DNA from: Proteinivorax hydrogeniformans
GTDB taxonomy: Bacteria; Bacillota; Proteinivoracia; Proteinivoracales; Proteinivoracaceae
Length of the DNA: 64,000 nucleotides
Direction: 5' to 3'
Assembly (NCBI RefSeq): GCF_040515995.1
Contig: NZ_CP159485.1
Location: forward strand, 868,001-932,000
A program made the position numbers and the translations under genes. Of this stretch, positions 15,006 to 24,104 are shown piece by piece. The notes under the pieces were generated by a model, which worked only from the letters and a program-made list of their open reading frames with translations, was not told the DNA's origin and ran no database searches. Position 1 is the stretch's first letter, and the number at the start of each line of letters is the position of its first letter.

Positions 15006-16091
15006 TTAGTTGGTTTCTCCATGAATAATTCGCTCAAATACCTCTTGCATTTTATCAAAGTCCATAGCTTTAATATAAAAATTCTCCATTTTAGCATGAT
15101 TTTCCTTGGCATTTTTAATATTACTTGTAGCTTTTAATATATGTTTGTCAACCTGTCTTTGGAGATTTAAGATTTGCTTTTGATTTTGCTGGGCTATTTC
15201 CTTTGGGACCGTCAAAGCAAACATATCTACTAAAATATCGTTAGAACTTTTAGATACAAACTTATGGGGAGGTGATGCATCCACAAAAGCAATTTGTTTT
15301 TGTGGTATAATAACTAAATCCAACTTATGGGGATTAAGCGCGCAATGATAAGCTTCGACATCATACCCTAAAGAAGTAGCTTTATCTGCTAAGCTTTCCA
15401 TAATAGTTGATTTATTCGTGCCTGGCTTTCCTAAAAGCAGTACTCTTGTGCTCAAATTATCAGTAAGTTCGCCAGCAAATGAAACTATTCCTCTAGGTGT
15501 GATGGCTCCAGCAAAGGATTGACTTAGACGACCTTTTTTCTTGCTACTTTCTTTATCTTTTAAAGTCATTGAAATGAGTTTATCCTTGATTTCTTCTACT
15601 TTTGCATTATCTATATGAGGAACATATATCTTTTTCATTTTATTTTGCGCTATAGTAGCATATTTAAGCTCCTTATAAGCTGTGGAAAAATAGGTCTTTA
15701 TATTTTGTTTTAACCGTGTGATTTCCTCTTTGTCTTCAAGTAAAAGGTTTCTATCCCAAAACTCTCCTAAGTTAATAATTTCATCCTTAATACCCGGAAG
15801 TGTTGGGTCAACAACATGAGGGGCAGTGCCATCAACAACTCCTAAAGACAATTCATTTATAATAACTCCATCTACCGATTCAGTATCAGATGAACAGTGT
15901 AGAAAGGTTATGCTTTGACCTCGCTCTAAAAAGTGTTTTGCAACCTTTTTTATTAATGATGATTTACCTGTACCTGGGCCGCCCTTTAATATAAAAAGCC
16001 TATCTAACTTAGAGAGAACTTCTTCGTAAAATGAATAAAAGCCCTCACTTGTATTTCCACCTGGAAAAACATTTTTGATTTTTCTATTCAT
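15006..16091 (-). CDS. Double P-loop ATPase of unknown function (PRK06851-like)
   Basis: This 361-aa cytosolic protein has two P-loop NTPase halves. Walker A one is GGPGTGKS (residues 37-44). Walker A two is GKPGTNKS, about residue 220, followed by IMESLADKATSLGYDVEAYHC. Each half has a stretch that looks like a strand ending in HC (LHCSSD and YHCALNPH), suggesting a duplication. Similar proteins occur in clostridia and bacilli as hypothetical ATPases with no established role. A Lys-rich C-terminal helix follows. It diverges from the pseudouridine synthase gene, with a GACATATA...TATATGTC inverted repeat (16114-16156) in the shared upstream region. Confidence 0.8.
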   Translation of the reverse strand: MNRKIKNVFPGGNTSEGFYSFYEEVLSKLDRLFILKGGPGTGKSSLIKKVAKHFLERGQSITFLHCSSDTESVDGVIINELSLGVVDGTAPHVVDPTLPGIKDEIINLGEFWDRNLLLEDKEEITRLKQNIKTYFSTAYKELKYATIAQNKMKKIYVPHIDNAKVEEIKDKLISMTLKDKESSKKKGRLSQSFAGAITPRGIVSFAGELTDNLSTRVLLLGKPGTNKSTIMESLADKATSLGYDVEAYHCALNPHKLDLVIIPQKQIAFVDASPPHKFVSKSSNDILVDMFALTVPKEIAQQNQKQILNLQRQVDKHILKATSNIKNAKENHAKMENFYIKAMDFDKMQEVFERIIHGETN

Positions 16092-16195
16092 AACTAACTA
16101 CCACCTTCTTTTGGACATATATATTACAACAGTTGCCTGTTAAACTATTATATGTCTAATTTATTTTATAGGTGATTAAAAGCGAGGTATTGATT

Positions 16196-17056
16196 ATGGA
16201 AAAGCATCGATTTATTGCTAAAAAACAAACTACCATTAAAGATTATTTACAGCACAGGCTAAAGTTCTCCCGGCGTCACTACCGTCGGGTTAAGGCTAAC
16301 TCAAAAATTTATGTTAACGGAATAGAAAGCTTTGTGACGGCACCTATTAAACAAGGAGATGTAGTAGAAATTTTACTTCCCACCAATAGTGTTAATATAA
16401 GCCCTTATCCATATGAGCTAGATATTTTATATGAAGATAAATATATACTTGCTGTTAATAAACCCAAAGATATGCTTACTCACCCAACTTCTAAAGAGCG
16501 AACCAACACACTTATAAATGCTGTACAGTTTAGACAAAATGCACTTAATGAATGTCATTCGATACATCCCATTCATCGACTAGACAGAGAGACATCAGGG
16601 GTTGTTATGATAGCAAAATCACCCTATAGTAGTATGGTGTTTACTCAGATGTTTGAGCAAAGAAAGGTTGATAAAAGATATTTAGCAATCGTTTCCGGGG
16701 TTCCTAAGCAAACCAATGGGGAAATAAATTCAGACCTTTACAATTATTCTACTAAGAGATATCAAAAGGCTATAACAAATTATAAAGTTATAAACTCATG
16801 GAATCATTTTGCACTTATAGAGGCTGTTCCACTTACAGGGCGCACCCATCAAATAAGAAGGCACTTAACAGAAATAACATCTGGTATAGTGGGCGACAGC
16901 ATATATAACACAAAATCTAACGAGGGGGGAAAAGGACAGCTACTGCATGCCCTTTCTTTAACTTTTATGCACCCAGTTACTAAAAAAATAACGAAGATAG
17001 TAGCTAGACTTCCCCAGGATTTTAAAAAAGAATTGAGGAAAATTCAAAAGATTTAG
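16196..17056 (+). CDS. RluA-family pseudouridine synthase
   Basis: This 286-aa protein has an N-terminal S4-like RNA-binding part (about residues 10-65, with RRHYRRVKANSKIYVNG) and a catalytic domain with HRLDRETSGVVM, where Asp130 is the nucleophile that isomerises uridine, plus RTHQIRRHL near the end. Family members modify 23S rRNA or tRNA; the position is unknown. I chose the ATG at 16196, with GAGGT seven bases upstream, over a GTG eight codons earlier that lacks a ribosome site. The C-terminus is the usual FKKEL-type tail. Confidence 0.92.
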   Translation: MEKHRFIAKKQTTIKDYLQHRLKFSRRHYRRVKANSKIYVNGIESFVTAPIKQGDVVEILLPTNSVNISPYPYELDILYEDKYILAVNKPKDMLTHPTSKERTNTLINAVQFRQNALNECHSIHPIHRLDRETSGVVMIAKSPYSSMVFTQMFEQRKVDKRYLAIVSGVPKQTNGEINSDLYNYSTKRYQKAITNYKVINSWNHFALIEAVPLTGRTHQIRRHLTEITSGIVGDSIYNTKSNEGGKGQLLHALSLTFMHPVTKKITKIVARLPQDFKKELRKIQKI

Positions 17057-17176
17057 TTTAAACCATGACATATTTACTATTTGTAAAATTACGGCAAATA
17101 AACCAAGCCATAATTTAGCTAGCTAAGCCTCATTTTATATAAAAAATCTCAGTATCTAAGCGATTTTACGCGAAAG

Positions 17177-17219
17177 ATGCTTTAGTTTTTATTAAGTATC
17201 CATATAAAAACTAAAGCAT
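17177..17219. repeat. 16-bp perfect inverted repeat upstream of the UPF0182 gene
   Basis: ATGCTTTAGTTTTTAT (17177-17192) and its exact complement (17204-17219) enclose 11 bases. It lies about midway in the gap between the pseudouridine synthase and the UPF0182 gene. It has no T-run after either arm, so a terminator is only one option; a structured 5' leader or operator is the other. Confidence 0.7.
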
Positions 17220-17332
17220 ATAATGGAACATTAGCATTGTTTGTATCATGGCGAAAATAAAAACACTCTAAGATATAGCTTTATTTGTTTAAATATGATA
17301 AATTTTTAAGAGAGGAAGGGAGAGAGTGAAAC

Positions 17333-20068
17333 ATGAAAAAAGCAACTGTTTTAGGCACGATTTTTGGGTTAATTATTTTATTTTTTCTAATGGTTAACTA
17401 TTATACCGAGTATTTGTGGTATGCAAGCTTAGACATAACCGAGGTGATGTTTAAACCGCTTATTTGGGAGGTTACCTTTAAGATTCTTTTTTGGGCTATA
17501 GGTTTTGCCTTTTTGGCGGTAAATTTTATGCCGCTAGTTAACCTTTTTGATCGCTTTAATCACAATCTTAAGGTTGTTGATATTAAAGAGATTAAAACTG
17601 GATTTAAGGTAAAGAGAAAGCATGCTTTATTAATTGCAGGAGTACTTTCGCTTTTGTGGATGATTCTTATACCGTCGGTGTGGGATAGACTTCTGTTAGC
17701 ATTAAATGCTACCCCTACGGGAAATGTAGATCCGATTCATGGATTGGATATAAGTTTTTACCTATTCCAATTCCCCATCTATGAGTTATTAGCGGGAGCG
17801 TTTTTATCTCTTTTAGTTATAGCCTTTATAGGTGCAGGAGTTAGTTACTTTATAGTTGAAAACTTCAATCCTAATACTAATAACGTAAAATTTGAGCTAT
17901 CATCAAAAGGAATAGCTCATTTGTCAGTTCTAGTAAGCTTATTTTTAGTGTGGTTTATCGTTACACGCAGCTTACAAATGTATGGATTTTTATTATCTGA
18001 CTCAAATATTTTATTTGGGGCAGGTTATACAGATGTAAATGTAAGAATGCTATTTTTACGAATACAACAGGTTCTGAGCATACTATTTTTAATTGGAATG
18101 CTAGTAAATGTTAAGCTTAAAAAGAAAAAGATTTTTATGGCTATTCCTATATCACTAATAGTTGTTTCGTTAATCGGAGGTATTTATGCTGGCATTAATC
18201 AAAGGTTAGTAGTGTCTCCCGATGAAGAATCAAGAGAAACCCCCTATATAGCCCATCATTTACAGGCGACAAAAGAAGGTTTTAATTTAGATAACATAAA
18301 TAGAGAGGTTTTTCCTTTAGAACAAGGGGAGCTTAGCAGAAATGATTTAAAAGCTTATGAGCAAACCTTAAACAATATTAGGCTATTGGATTATCGTCCT
18401 TTGAAACAACACTATCATCAAAATCAGTCATTAAGACTTTATTACGAGTTTAATGATATAGACATCGACCGTTATACAATAGATGGTGAGCATCATCAGG
18501 TGATGCTTTCTGTAAGAGAGCTAGACTCCGACTCCATTCCTACAGACACACCATTAAATAGGCACTTTAAATATACTCACGGACACGGTGTGGTTATGAG
18601 CCCTGTGAACACAGTGACATCAAACGGTCATCCCACATATTTTATGAGAAACTTACCTGTTGAAACCGAAGTCAACATAGACCTTAATCGTCCAGAAATT
18701 TACTTTGGCGAGATGACAGATGAATTTGTAGTGGTAAAGACAGAAGACGGAGAAATATCCTTTGATGAAAAAGAGGTTTGGTATGAAGGAGCAGATGGGG
18801 TTGAGCTAAATCCTTTTAGAAGATTACTTTACACCGTCAAATATCAAAAGCCTATTTTGATGTTATCCAATCAAATTACCGAAGATAGCAGGATTTTATA
18901 TAATCGAAATATAGTGGACAGAGTAAATAAAGTAGCTCCTTTTATAGAACTAGATGAAGATCCTTATCCGGTAGTGGCAAATGGAAGAGTTTATTGGATA
19001 ATTGATGGTTATACTACGTCTAGCAACTATCCTTACTCACAGCCAGTTAATGGAAAAAACTATATTAGAAACTCTGTTAAAATTGTCGTGGATGCTTACG
19101 ACGGGACTGTTGATATTTATCAATTTGAAAATGAACCAATCATCGAAGGGTGGAAAAGCGTTTTTCCAGACCTTATCCAACCTAGAGAAGACTTCCCACC
19201 TTATTTAGAAGAGCACATAAGATATCCATTAGACTTATTCGACATTCAGAGAAATGTGTTGACAGTGTACCATACAGATAGCCCGCGAGTTTACTATAAC
19301 GCTGATGACATATGGGAAATTCCTGTTGAAAAATATCATGGACAGGATATAGAAATAGAACCTTACTATATTACTGCACAGCTACCTAACCTTAAGCAGG
19401 AAGAGTTTTTGCTAATTAACCCATTCACACCTAGAAATAGGAACAATATGAACGCATGGCTTGCAGCTGGTAATGATGGGGATAACTATGGAGAGCTATT
19501 CTTATATACATTCCCGCCTGGAGAACACATTGAAGGACCAAGTCAGGTAGAGGCCTATATCGATCAAGATCCTGATATATCTCAACAAATAACATTATGG
19601 GGGCAAGGCGGTTCTACAGTGGTTAGGGGTAATTTATTAACAATACCGATAGAGAGCTCAATGTTATATGTAGAACCATTATATATAATATCTGAAAGTC
19701 GAAGCGTTCCTGAAATGAGGCAGGTGCTACTATTTTACAACGATGTGTTAGTAATGGAGCGCACTTTAGATGCAGCCTTAGATAGATTATTTGGGGTAGT
19801 AGAAGATGGAGAAGAATATGTACCCTACGACCCAGATGAGATAGTGGATCGAGATCTAAGAGAATTAGTTATAGAAATTAATACCACGTTTAAAAATGCA
19901 GAAGAGTCGGCAAGACAAGGAAACTGGGCTGAGTATGGCAGCCATATGGATAGACTGGCTCAGCTTTTAACTGATTTAGAAAATGAAATAGATGTAGATG
20001 AGTTTGAGCAGGAGTTAGATGATATAGAAGATATAGATGATATGGAAGAAATAGAAGATATAGAATAA
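17333..20068 (+). CDS. UPF0182 (COG1615) large membrane protein
   Basis: This 911-aa protein belongs to UPF0182/COG1615. About seven hydrophobic segments occupy residues 1-320 (beginning TVLGTIFGLIILFFLMVNYY). A large extracytoplasmic beta-rich region follows (about 330-830), including RRLLYTVKYQKPILMLSNQ and LINPFTPRNRNNMNAWLAA, both strongly typical of the family. Its function is not established. The last ~50 residues are extremely acidic (DIEDIDDMEEIEDIE). The ATG follows a GAGGAAGGGAGAG ribosome site. It is monocistronic with its own terminator. Confidence 0.93.
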   Translation: MKKATVLGTIFGLIILFFLMVNYYTEYLWYASLDITEVMFKPLIWEVTFKILFWAIGFAFLAVNFMPLVNLFDRFNHNLKVVDIKEIKTGFKVKRKHALLIAGVLSLLWMILIPSVWDRLLLALNATPTGNVDPIHGLDISFYLFQFPIYELLAGAFLSLLVIAFIGAGVSYFIVENFNPNTNNVKFELSSKGIAHLSVLVSLFLVWFIVTRSLQMYGFLLSDSNILFGAGYTDVNVRMLFLRIQQVLSILFLIGMLVNVKLKKKKIFMAIPISLIVVSLIGGIYAGINQRLVVSPDEESRETPYIAHHLQATKEGFNLDNINREVFPLEQGELSRNDLKAYEQTLNNIRLLDYRPLKQHYHQNQSLRLYYEFNDIDIDRYTIDGEHHQVMLSVRELDSDSIPTDTPLNRHFKYTHGHGVVMSPVNTVTSNGHPTYFMRNLPVETEVNIDLNRPEIYFGEMTDEFVVVKTEDGEISFDEKEVWYEGADGVELNPFRRLLYTVKYQKPILMLSNQITEDSRILYNRNIVDRVNKVAPFIELDEDPYPVVANGRVYWIIDGYTTSSNYPYSQPVNGKNYIRNSVKIVVDAYDGTVDIYQFENEPIIEGWKSVFPDLIQPREDFPPYLEEHIRYPLDLFDIQRNVLTVYHTDSPRVYYNADDIWEIPVEKYHGQDIEIEPYYITAQLPNLKQEEFLLINPFTPRNRNNMNAWLAAGNDGDNYGELFLYTFPPGEHIEGPSQVEAYIDQDPDISQQITLWGQGGSTVVRGNLLTIPIESSMLYVEPLYIISESRSVPEMRQVLLFYNDVLVMERTLDAALDRLFGVVEDGEEYVPYDPDEIVDRDLRELVIEINTTFKNAEESARQGNWAEYGSHMDRLAQLLTDLENEIDVDEFEQELDDIEDIDDMEEIEDIE

Positions 20069-20071
20069 CCC

Positions 20072-20107
20072 AAAAGTAGTTTGTAGCTTTAGCTACAGAC
20101 TACTTTT
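20072..20107 (+). terminator. Terminator of the UPF0182 gene
   Basis: The stem AAAAGTAGT, a mismatch, then TGTAGCT pairs with its complement, ending in TTTTT. It lies four bases after the stop codon region. Confidence 0.88.
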
Positions 20108-20299
20108 TGTTATCAGCATCTAAGTTTATACTAGGTTAACTTAATGTAAGCCCACCACTGATTGAATCTTTACTTTATAACTTTTTAATTATTGTGCAGG
20201 AAAACAGTACGGGAGTTAGAATAAATAATATATTAGGTTTAAAAGGAGCCTTACTGGATATTTTAATATTTAACAAGTTTAGAAAGGAGTAATTTTAAA

Positions 20300-21034
20300 A
20301 TGCCATATAAAGATTTAGTAACAGGGGATGATTATTTATATAAAACCATTCTTCCACATCTCTTTATGACAGATGATTTAAGTGGTTTAAAAAGTTTTTT
20401 AAGCTACATAGATATAGAGGAAAACCTTTCAACCTCGGAAATAGATATCGTAACAGACTATAGCTTGCTTCCATATTCTTTTCATAAAAAACCACCCTAT
20501 CCTTTAGCTGTTAGGATTAACGATAAACTACTATTTATCTCTGGTTATCATATGGATGGCCAAATAGACAAGTTCTACCATATTAAGGATAAGGTACTAA
20601 AAGAAGATGAAAAGATTAGTGGATGTTATTTAGTTATTATTGGAGAAAATTCTGTGCAAAATCAAGGTCAGTGGATAAAAAATCTAAGCTGGGACGATGT
20701 AGTTGATGCTTTTAGTTATGAGCTGCGGAATACATTTGGATATAAGGTATTGCTAGAAAAACTCCATTTAGATAGAAATGAAGGTGCAGAGCAAAGGGAG
20801 GAAGAGGAAGTCTCCTTTGATGTTATTAAAAGTATGTGTAGAATACATAAAGAAAAGGTCTGTGTAATATATAAAGGGGGAACAGCCACCTTTACATTTG
20901 CAACGATAAAAAACCTAGAAAAGAAAAAATTCAACTATATACTTTCTGACGACCCCCTTTTAGCCAACAAAAAACCCGACCATTTAATTAGGGGAGACGT
21001 GTTTTTACTTCTCTTAAATAAAAAAAAGTACTAG
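20300..21034 (+). CDS. Unrecognised protein (244 aa) upstream of glutaminase
   Basis: I do not recognise this soluble 244-aa protein. The N-terminus (PYKDLVTGDDYLYKTILPHLF) and the middle (LAVRINDKLLFISGYHMDG and YLVIIGENS) suggest alternating strands and helices. A separate C-terminal part (about 170-244) follows a Glu-rich linker (EQREEEEVS) and may be a small beta domain ending in a Lys tail. No Walker, HTH, metal or catalytic motif stands out. The ATG has AGAAAGGAG upstream. It starts a run of plus-strand genes and ends 12 bp before glsA, so the two are probably cotranscribed. Confidence 0.6.
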   Translation: MPYKDLVTGDDYLYKTILPHLFMTDDLSGLKSFLSYIDIEENLSTSEIDIVTDYSLLPYSFHKKPPYPLAVRINDKLLFISGYHMDGQIDKFYHIKDKVLKEDEKISGCYLVIIGENSVQNQGQWIKNLSWDDVVDAFSYELRNTFGYKVLLEKLHLDRNEGAEQREEEEVSFDVIKSMCRIHKEKVCVIYKGGTATFTFATIKNLEKKKFNYILSDDPLLANKKPDHLIRGDVFLLLLNKKKY

Positions 21035-21046
21035 AGGTGAAATATT

Positions 21047-21964
21047 ATGGAAGAGTTATTAAAGGATATACTTAAGAGAAATCAAAGCTATTGCACAGAA
21101 GGTGAGGTAGCTCAATATATCCCTGCTTTGGCAAGGCAAAGCAAAGAAAACTTAGGTATTAGTGTGGTAGATATAGGTAAAGATAAGGTGTTTAACTGTG
21201 GAGATACTGAAAAGTTCTTTACTTTGCAAAGCATATCTAAAATATTTACTTTAATTATGGCTTTGCAGGATAGAGGAGCAAATTATGTGTTTGAAAGGGT
21301 TGGGATGGAGCCGACAGGAGATCCGTTTAACTCCATTATAAAGTTGGAGACTATAAACCCTTCAAGGCCGCTAAACCCAATGATTAATGCAGGAGCTATA
21401 GCTATTTCCTCTATGATTAAAGGTGAAAGTAATGAGCAAAAAATTGATAGAGTTATATCTTTTTTAGAACCGATTTTAGGAAGGAAAGTAACAGTAAACC
21501 ATGAAGTTTTTAATTCTGAAAGGGAAACTGGGAATAGAAACAGAGCTGCTGCATATTTTTTAAAAGATGTTGGCGTAATCTCTAAAGATGTAGAAAAAGT
21601 TTTGGACTTTTATTTCATGCACTGTTCCCTAGACGTAACCTGTGAGGACATAGGATACTTGGCAGCATTTTTAGCAAATCAAGGCAGATCTGTTAAAACA
21701 GGTGAGCAGTTAGTTTCTGAAAATGTAACACAAATTGCTAAAAGCTTTATGGTTACATGTGGTATGTATAATTCATCGGGAGAGTTTGCAATAAAGGTAG
21801 GTGTTCCGGCTAAAAGTGGTGTCGGAGGGGGCGTGATGGCTGTTTCCCCAAATAGATATGGTATAGGTGTTTGGGGGCCAGCTTTAGACGAAAAAGGCAA
21901 TAGTATAGCTGGGGTTAAAATGTTAGAGGATTTAAGCGCTAATCTAAACTTAAGCATTTTTTAA
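21047..21964 (+). CDS. glsA: Glutaminase A
   Basis: This 305-aa serine-dependent glutaminase of the beta-lactamase fold converts glutamine to glutamate and ammonia. It has Ser62-x-x-Lys65 in QSISKIFTL, NPMINAGAIA, and the C-terminal SGVGGGVMAVSP region. The length is standard for the single-domain bacterial enzyme with no added ankyrin or regulatory domains. The start is ATG with AGAGGTG upstream. It lies within an apparent operon: unknown gene, glsA, glycerate kinase, CPBP protease, lipid kinase. Together with rocD 4 kb on, it suggests amino acid use. Confidence 0.96.
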   Translation: MEELLKDILKRNQSYCTEGEVAQYIPALARQSKENLGISVVDIGKDKVFNCGDTEKFFTLQSISKIFTLIMALQDRGANYVFERVGMEPTGDPFNSIIKLETINPSRPLNPMINAGAIAISSMIKGESNEQKIDRVISFLEPILGRKVTVNHEVFNSERETGNRNRAAAYFLKDVGVISKDVEKVLDFYFMHCSLDVTCEDIGYLAAFLANQGRSVKTGEQLVSENVTQIAKSFMVTCGMYNSSGEFAIKVGVPAKSGVGGGVMAVSPNRYGIGVWGPALDEKGNSIAGVKMLEDLSANLNLSIF

Positions 21965-21983
21965 GGGGGAATGGCATAAAATC

Positions 21984-23147
21984 ATGAAGATAGCTGTTGC
22001 ATGCGACTCGTTTAAGGGTACATTTTCGTCTTTAGAGATAGCAAATCACATAGAAAATGTTGCAAAAATCTATTTTGAAGAAATTAAGGTAGAGAAGATT
22101 GCTGTAGCAGATGGTGGCGAAGGAACTATCGATGCTCTTTTGCACACATTAGATGGGAGTGCATGTTTTCAAGAGGTTTTTAGCCCGTTAGGAGAGAAAA
22201 TAACTGCTAAATATGGATATATAGACAGTAACAAAACAGCACTAATTGAAATGGCTCAAGCATCAGGGCTTTTTACGATACCAGAAGATGCGAAAAATCC
22301 ATTGAAAACCAGTAGCTATGGGACTGGCCAGCTAATATCTAACGCCTTAGAAAAAGGTGTAAAGAAGATAATATTAGGCTTAGGTGGAAGTGCCACAAAT
22401 GACGGAGGAATGGGTGTCTTAGCAGCTTTGGGAGCTAGATTTTATGATGCTAAAGGTAAAGAAATAAAATGCTACGCAGGCGAGTCTTTGTCCAAAGTAT
22501 CAGAGATATCCTTAGAGGAAGTTAACTCAAAAGCACTAGAGTGTGAATTTGAAATCATGTGTGATGTAGATAATATACTTACGGGCCCTAATGGTGCTAC
22601 CTATGTGTTTGGCCCACAAAAAGGCGCTACAGTTAATCAGCTTAGGCTTTTAGAAGAGGGAATGGTAAAGTATAGCAGGGTTTTAGAGCGCTGTGTAAAC
22701 AAAGAAGTTGGCTCAATAAAGGGAAGTGGGGCAGCTGGAGGTGTGGCTGCGGCCATGTTGGGGGTTTTTAACGGAAAAATCAGCTCCGGAATCGATATAG
22801 CATTAGATCTAATGGATTTTGATAAAAAAATCGCAGATTGTCAATTTGTAATAACAGGGGAAGGAAAAATGGATAAGCAAACTTTAGCGGGAAAAGTCCC
22901 CTATGGTATTTCTAAAAGGTGTAAAGCCTTGAATATACCAGTAATAGGTTTTGTTGGGGGGTTGGAGATGAACAAAAGTGGTCCTTCTCACCCAGAAGAA
23001 CTCTATACTGTATTTTCCGTAGTCAGTGATTTTACAGAATTTTCAACGATACAAAAAAATCCTGAAAAGTATTTGATAGATGCCATACACAGAATGTTTA
23101 AATTTATAAAACTTGGGTACGACCTAAAAAGTAGCAGGAGGAAATAA
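21984..23147 (+). CDS. Glycerate kinase (GarK/GlxK family)
   Basis: This 387-aa enzyme phosphorylates D-glycerate, usually to 2-phosphoglycerate, joining serine or glyoxylate breakdown to glycolysis. It has DSFKGTFSS at the N-terminus, ADGGEGTID, GLGGSATNDGGMG, and GSGAAGGVAAAM and GEGKMDKQT later, all classic GarK/GlxK signatures. The gap after glsA is 19 bp. The ATG at 21984 is the first in frame; the nearer ATG at 21971 meets a stop at once. The C-terminal ~20 residues are basic. Confidence 0.94.
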   Translation: MKIAVACDSFKGTFSSLEIANHIENVAKIYFEEIKVEKIAVADGGEGTIDALLHTLDGSACFQEVFSPLGEKITAKYGYIDSNKTALIEMAQASGLFTIPEDAKNPLKTSSYGTGQLISNALEKGVKKIILGLGGSATNDGGMGVLAALGARFYDAKGKEIKCYAGESLSKVSEISLEEVNSKALECEFEIMCDVDNILTGPNGATYVFGPQKGATVNQLRLLEEGMVKYSRVLERCVNKEVGSIKGSGAAGGVAAAMLGVFNGKISSGIDIALDLMDFDKKIADCQFVITGEGKMDKQTLAGKVPYGISKRCKALNIPVIGFVGGLEMNKSGPSHPEELYTVFSVVSDFTEFSTIQKNPEKYLIDAIHRMFKFIKLGYDLKSSRRK

Positions 23148-23148
23148 A

Positions 23149-24039
23149 TTGCATAAATTACTTAAGCCGATTCATAGTAGTTGGATGCTGCTAGCAGCTG
23201 CTGTTACATTTATTATAGTCAGTTTTCTAGCCGGTGGTTTAACTAATGTCTATGGTAGCATTTTGTTAACACAAGTTATTGGTATCTTAATGCCGCCCGT
23301 GTTATTTATGTTTCTGAAAAAATATAACATTAAACAAAATTTTAGATTGCACAGCTTCAATCTTAAGCAATTTGTCTTAATTACCTTTGGAATAATAGCT
23401 GTATATCCTGTAGGAGTGTTTTTAAACGCAATTTTTCAATATGTTTTAATAGGTTTTGAAGTAGATTTACCCACTTCACCTATACCGAATATAGTAACTA
23501 GCAGTCATTTTTTAGTCGCTTTTATGTTTATCGCAGTTCTACCGGGAATTTGTGAAGAGGTTTTATTTAGGGGATTTATCATGCGAGGTTATGAAAAGTT
23601 TGGTGCAATAAAAGCTATCGCTATTTCTGCAGTTTTATTTGGGATGTTTCATTTTACTTTAACTAACTTGGCTGGACCTATTTTTTTAGGAGCAGTTATT
23701 GGTTATATAGTGATCGCTACCAGATCGCTTTTTGCTGGGATGTATGCACACGGGTTGAATAATGCCATTGCTTTAACGCTAATATATATAACATCTAATG
23801 GTGGACCTGTAGAAAATGAGGTTGTAACACAGGAGATGATGCTTACAGCTTTATATATATTAGCTGCAACGGCAATGCTCTGCGCTATAGCTGCATTCTT
23901 TATTTTGAGAACATTATCTGATAAAAGCTTAGATAATATAGAAAAGACACATAAAGATAGCGGCGAAGCAAAGCTAAACGTATTTGCGTTGATACCGATA
24001 GGAATTTTTGTTATTTTGTATCTGTTGGCCGCAGGTTAA
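23149..24039 (+). CDS. CPBP-family intramembrane glutamic endopeptidase
   Basis: This 296-aa protein with about eight membrane helices carries the Abi/CAAX motifs: CEEVLFRGFIMRG (EExxxR) around residue 133, FGMFHFTLTN about 35 residues later, and a late HGLNNA. The two Glu and the two His form the presumed active site. CPBP proteases in bacteria process prenylated or peptide substrates; the substrate here is unknown. The start is TTG with AGGAGGAAATAA upstream, overlapping the end of the glycerate kinase gene by close spacing (one base between). Its tail ends in two helices. Confidence 0.88.
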   Translation: MHKLLKPIHSSWMLLAAAVTFIIVSFLAGGLTNVYGSILLTQVIGILMPPVLFMFLKKYNIKQNFRLHSFNLKQFVLITFGIIAVYPVGVFLNAIFQYVLIGFEVDLPTSPIPNIVTSSHFLVAFMFIAVLPGICEEVLFRGFIMRGYEKFGAIKAIAISAVLFGMFHFTLTNLAGPIFLGAVIGYIVIATRSLFAGMYAHGLNNAIALTLIYITSNGGPVENEVVTQEMMLTALYILAATAMLCAIAAFFILRTLSDKSLDNIEKTHKDSGEAKLNVFALIPIGIFVILYLLAAG

Positions 24040-24104
24040 CTGGAGCCAGTAAAAGCCCGATTGTTAGTTTCATTATAGACCTAGGCGTAAAAGGAGGGGA
24101 AAAA

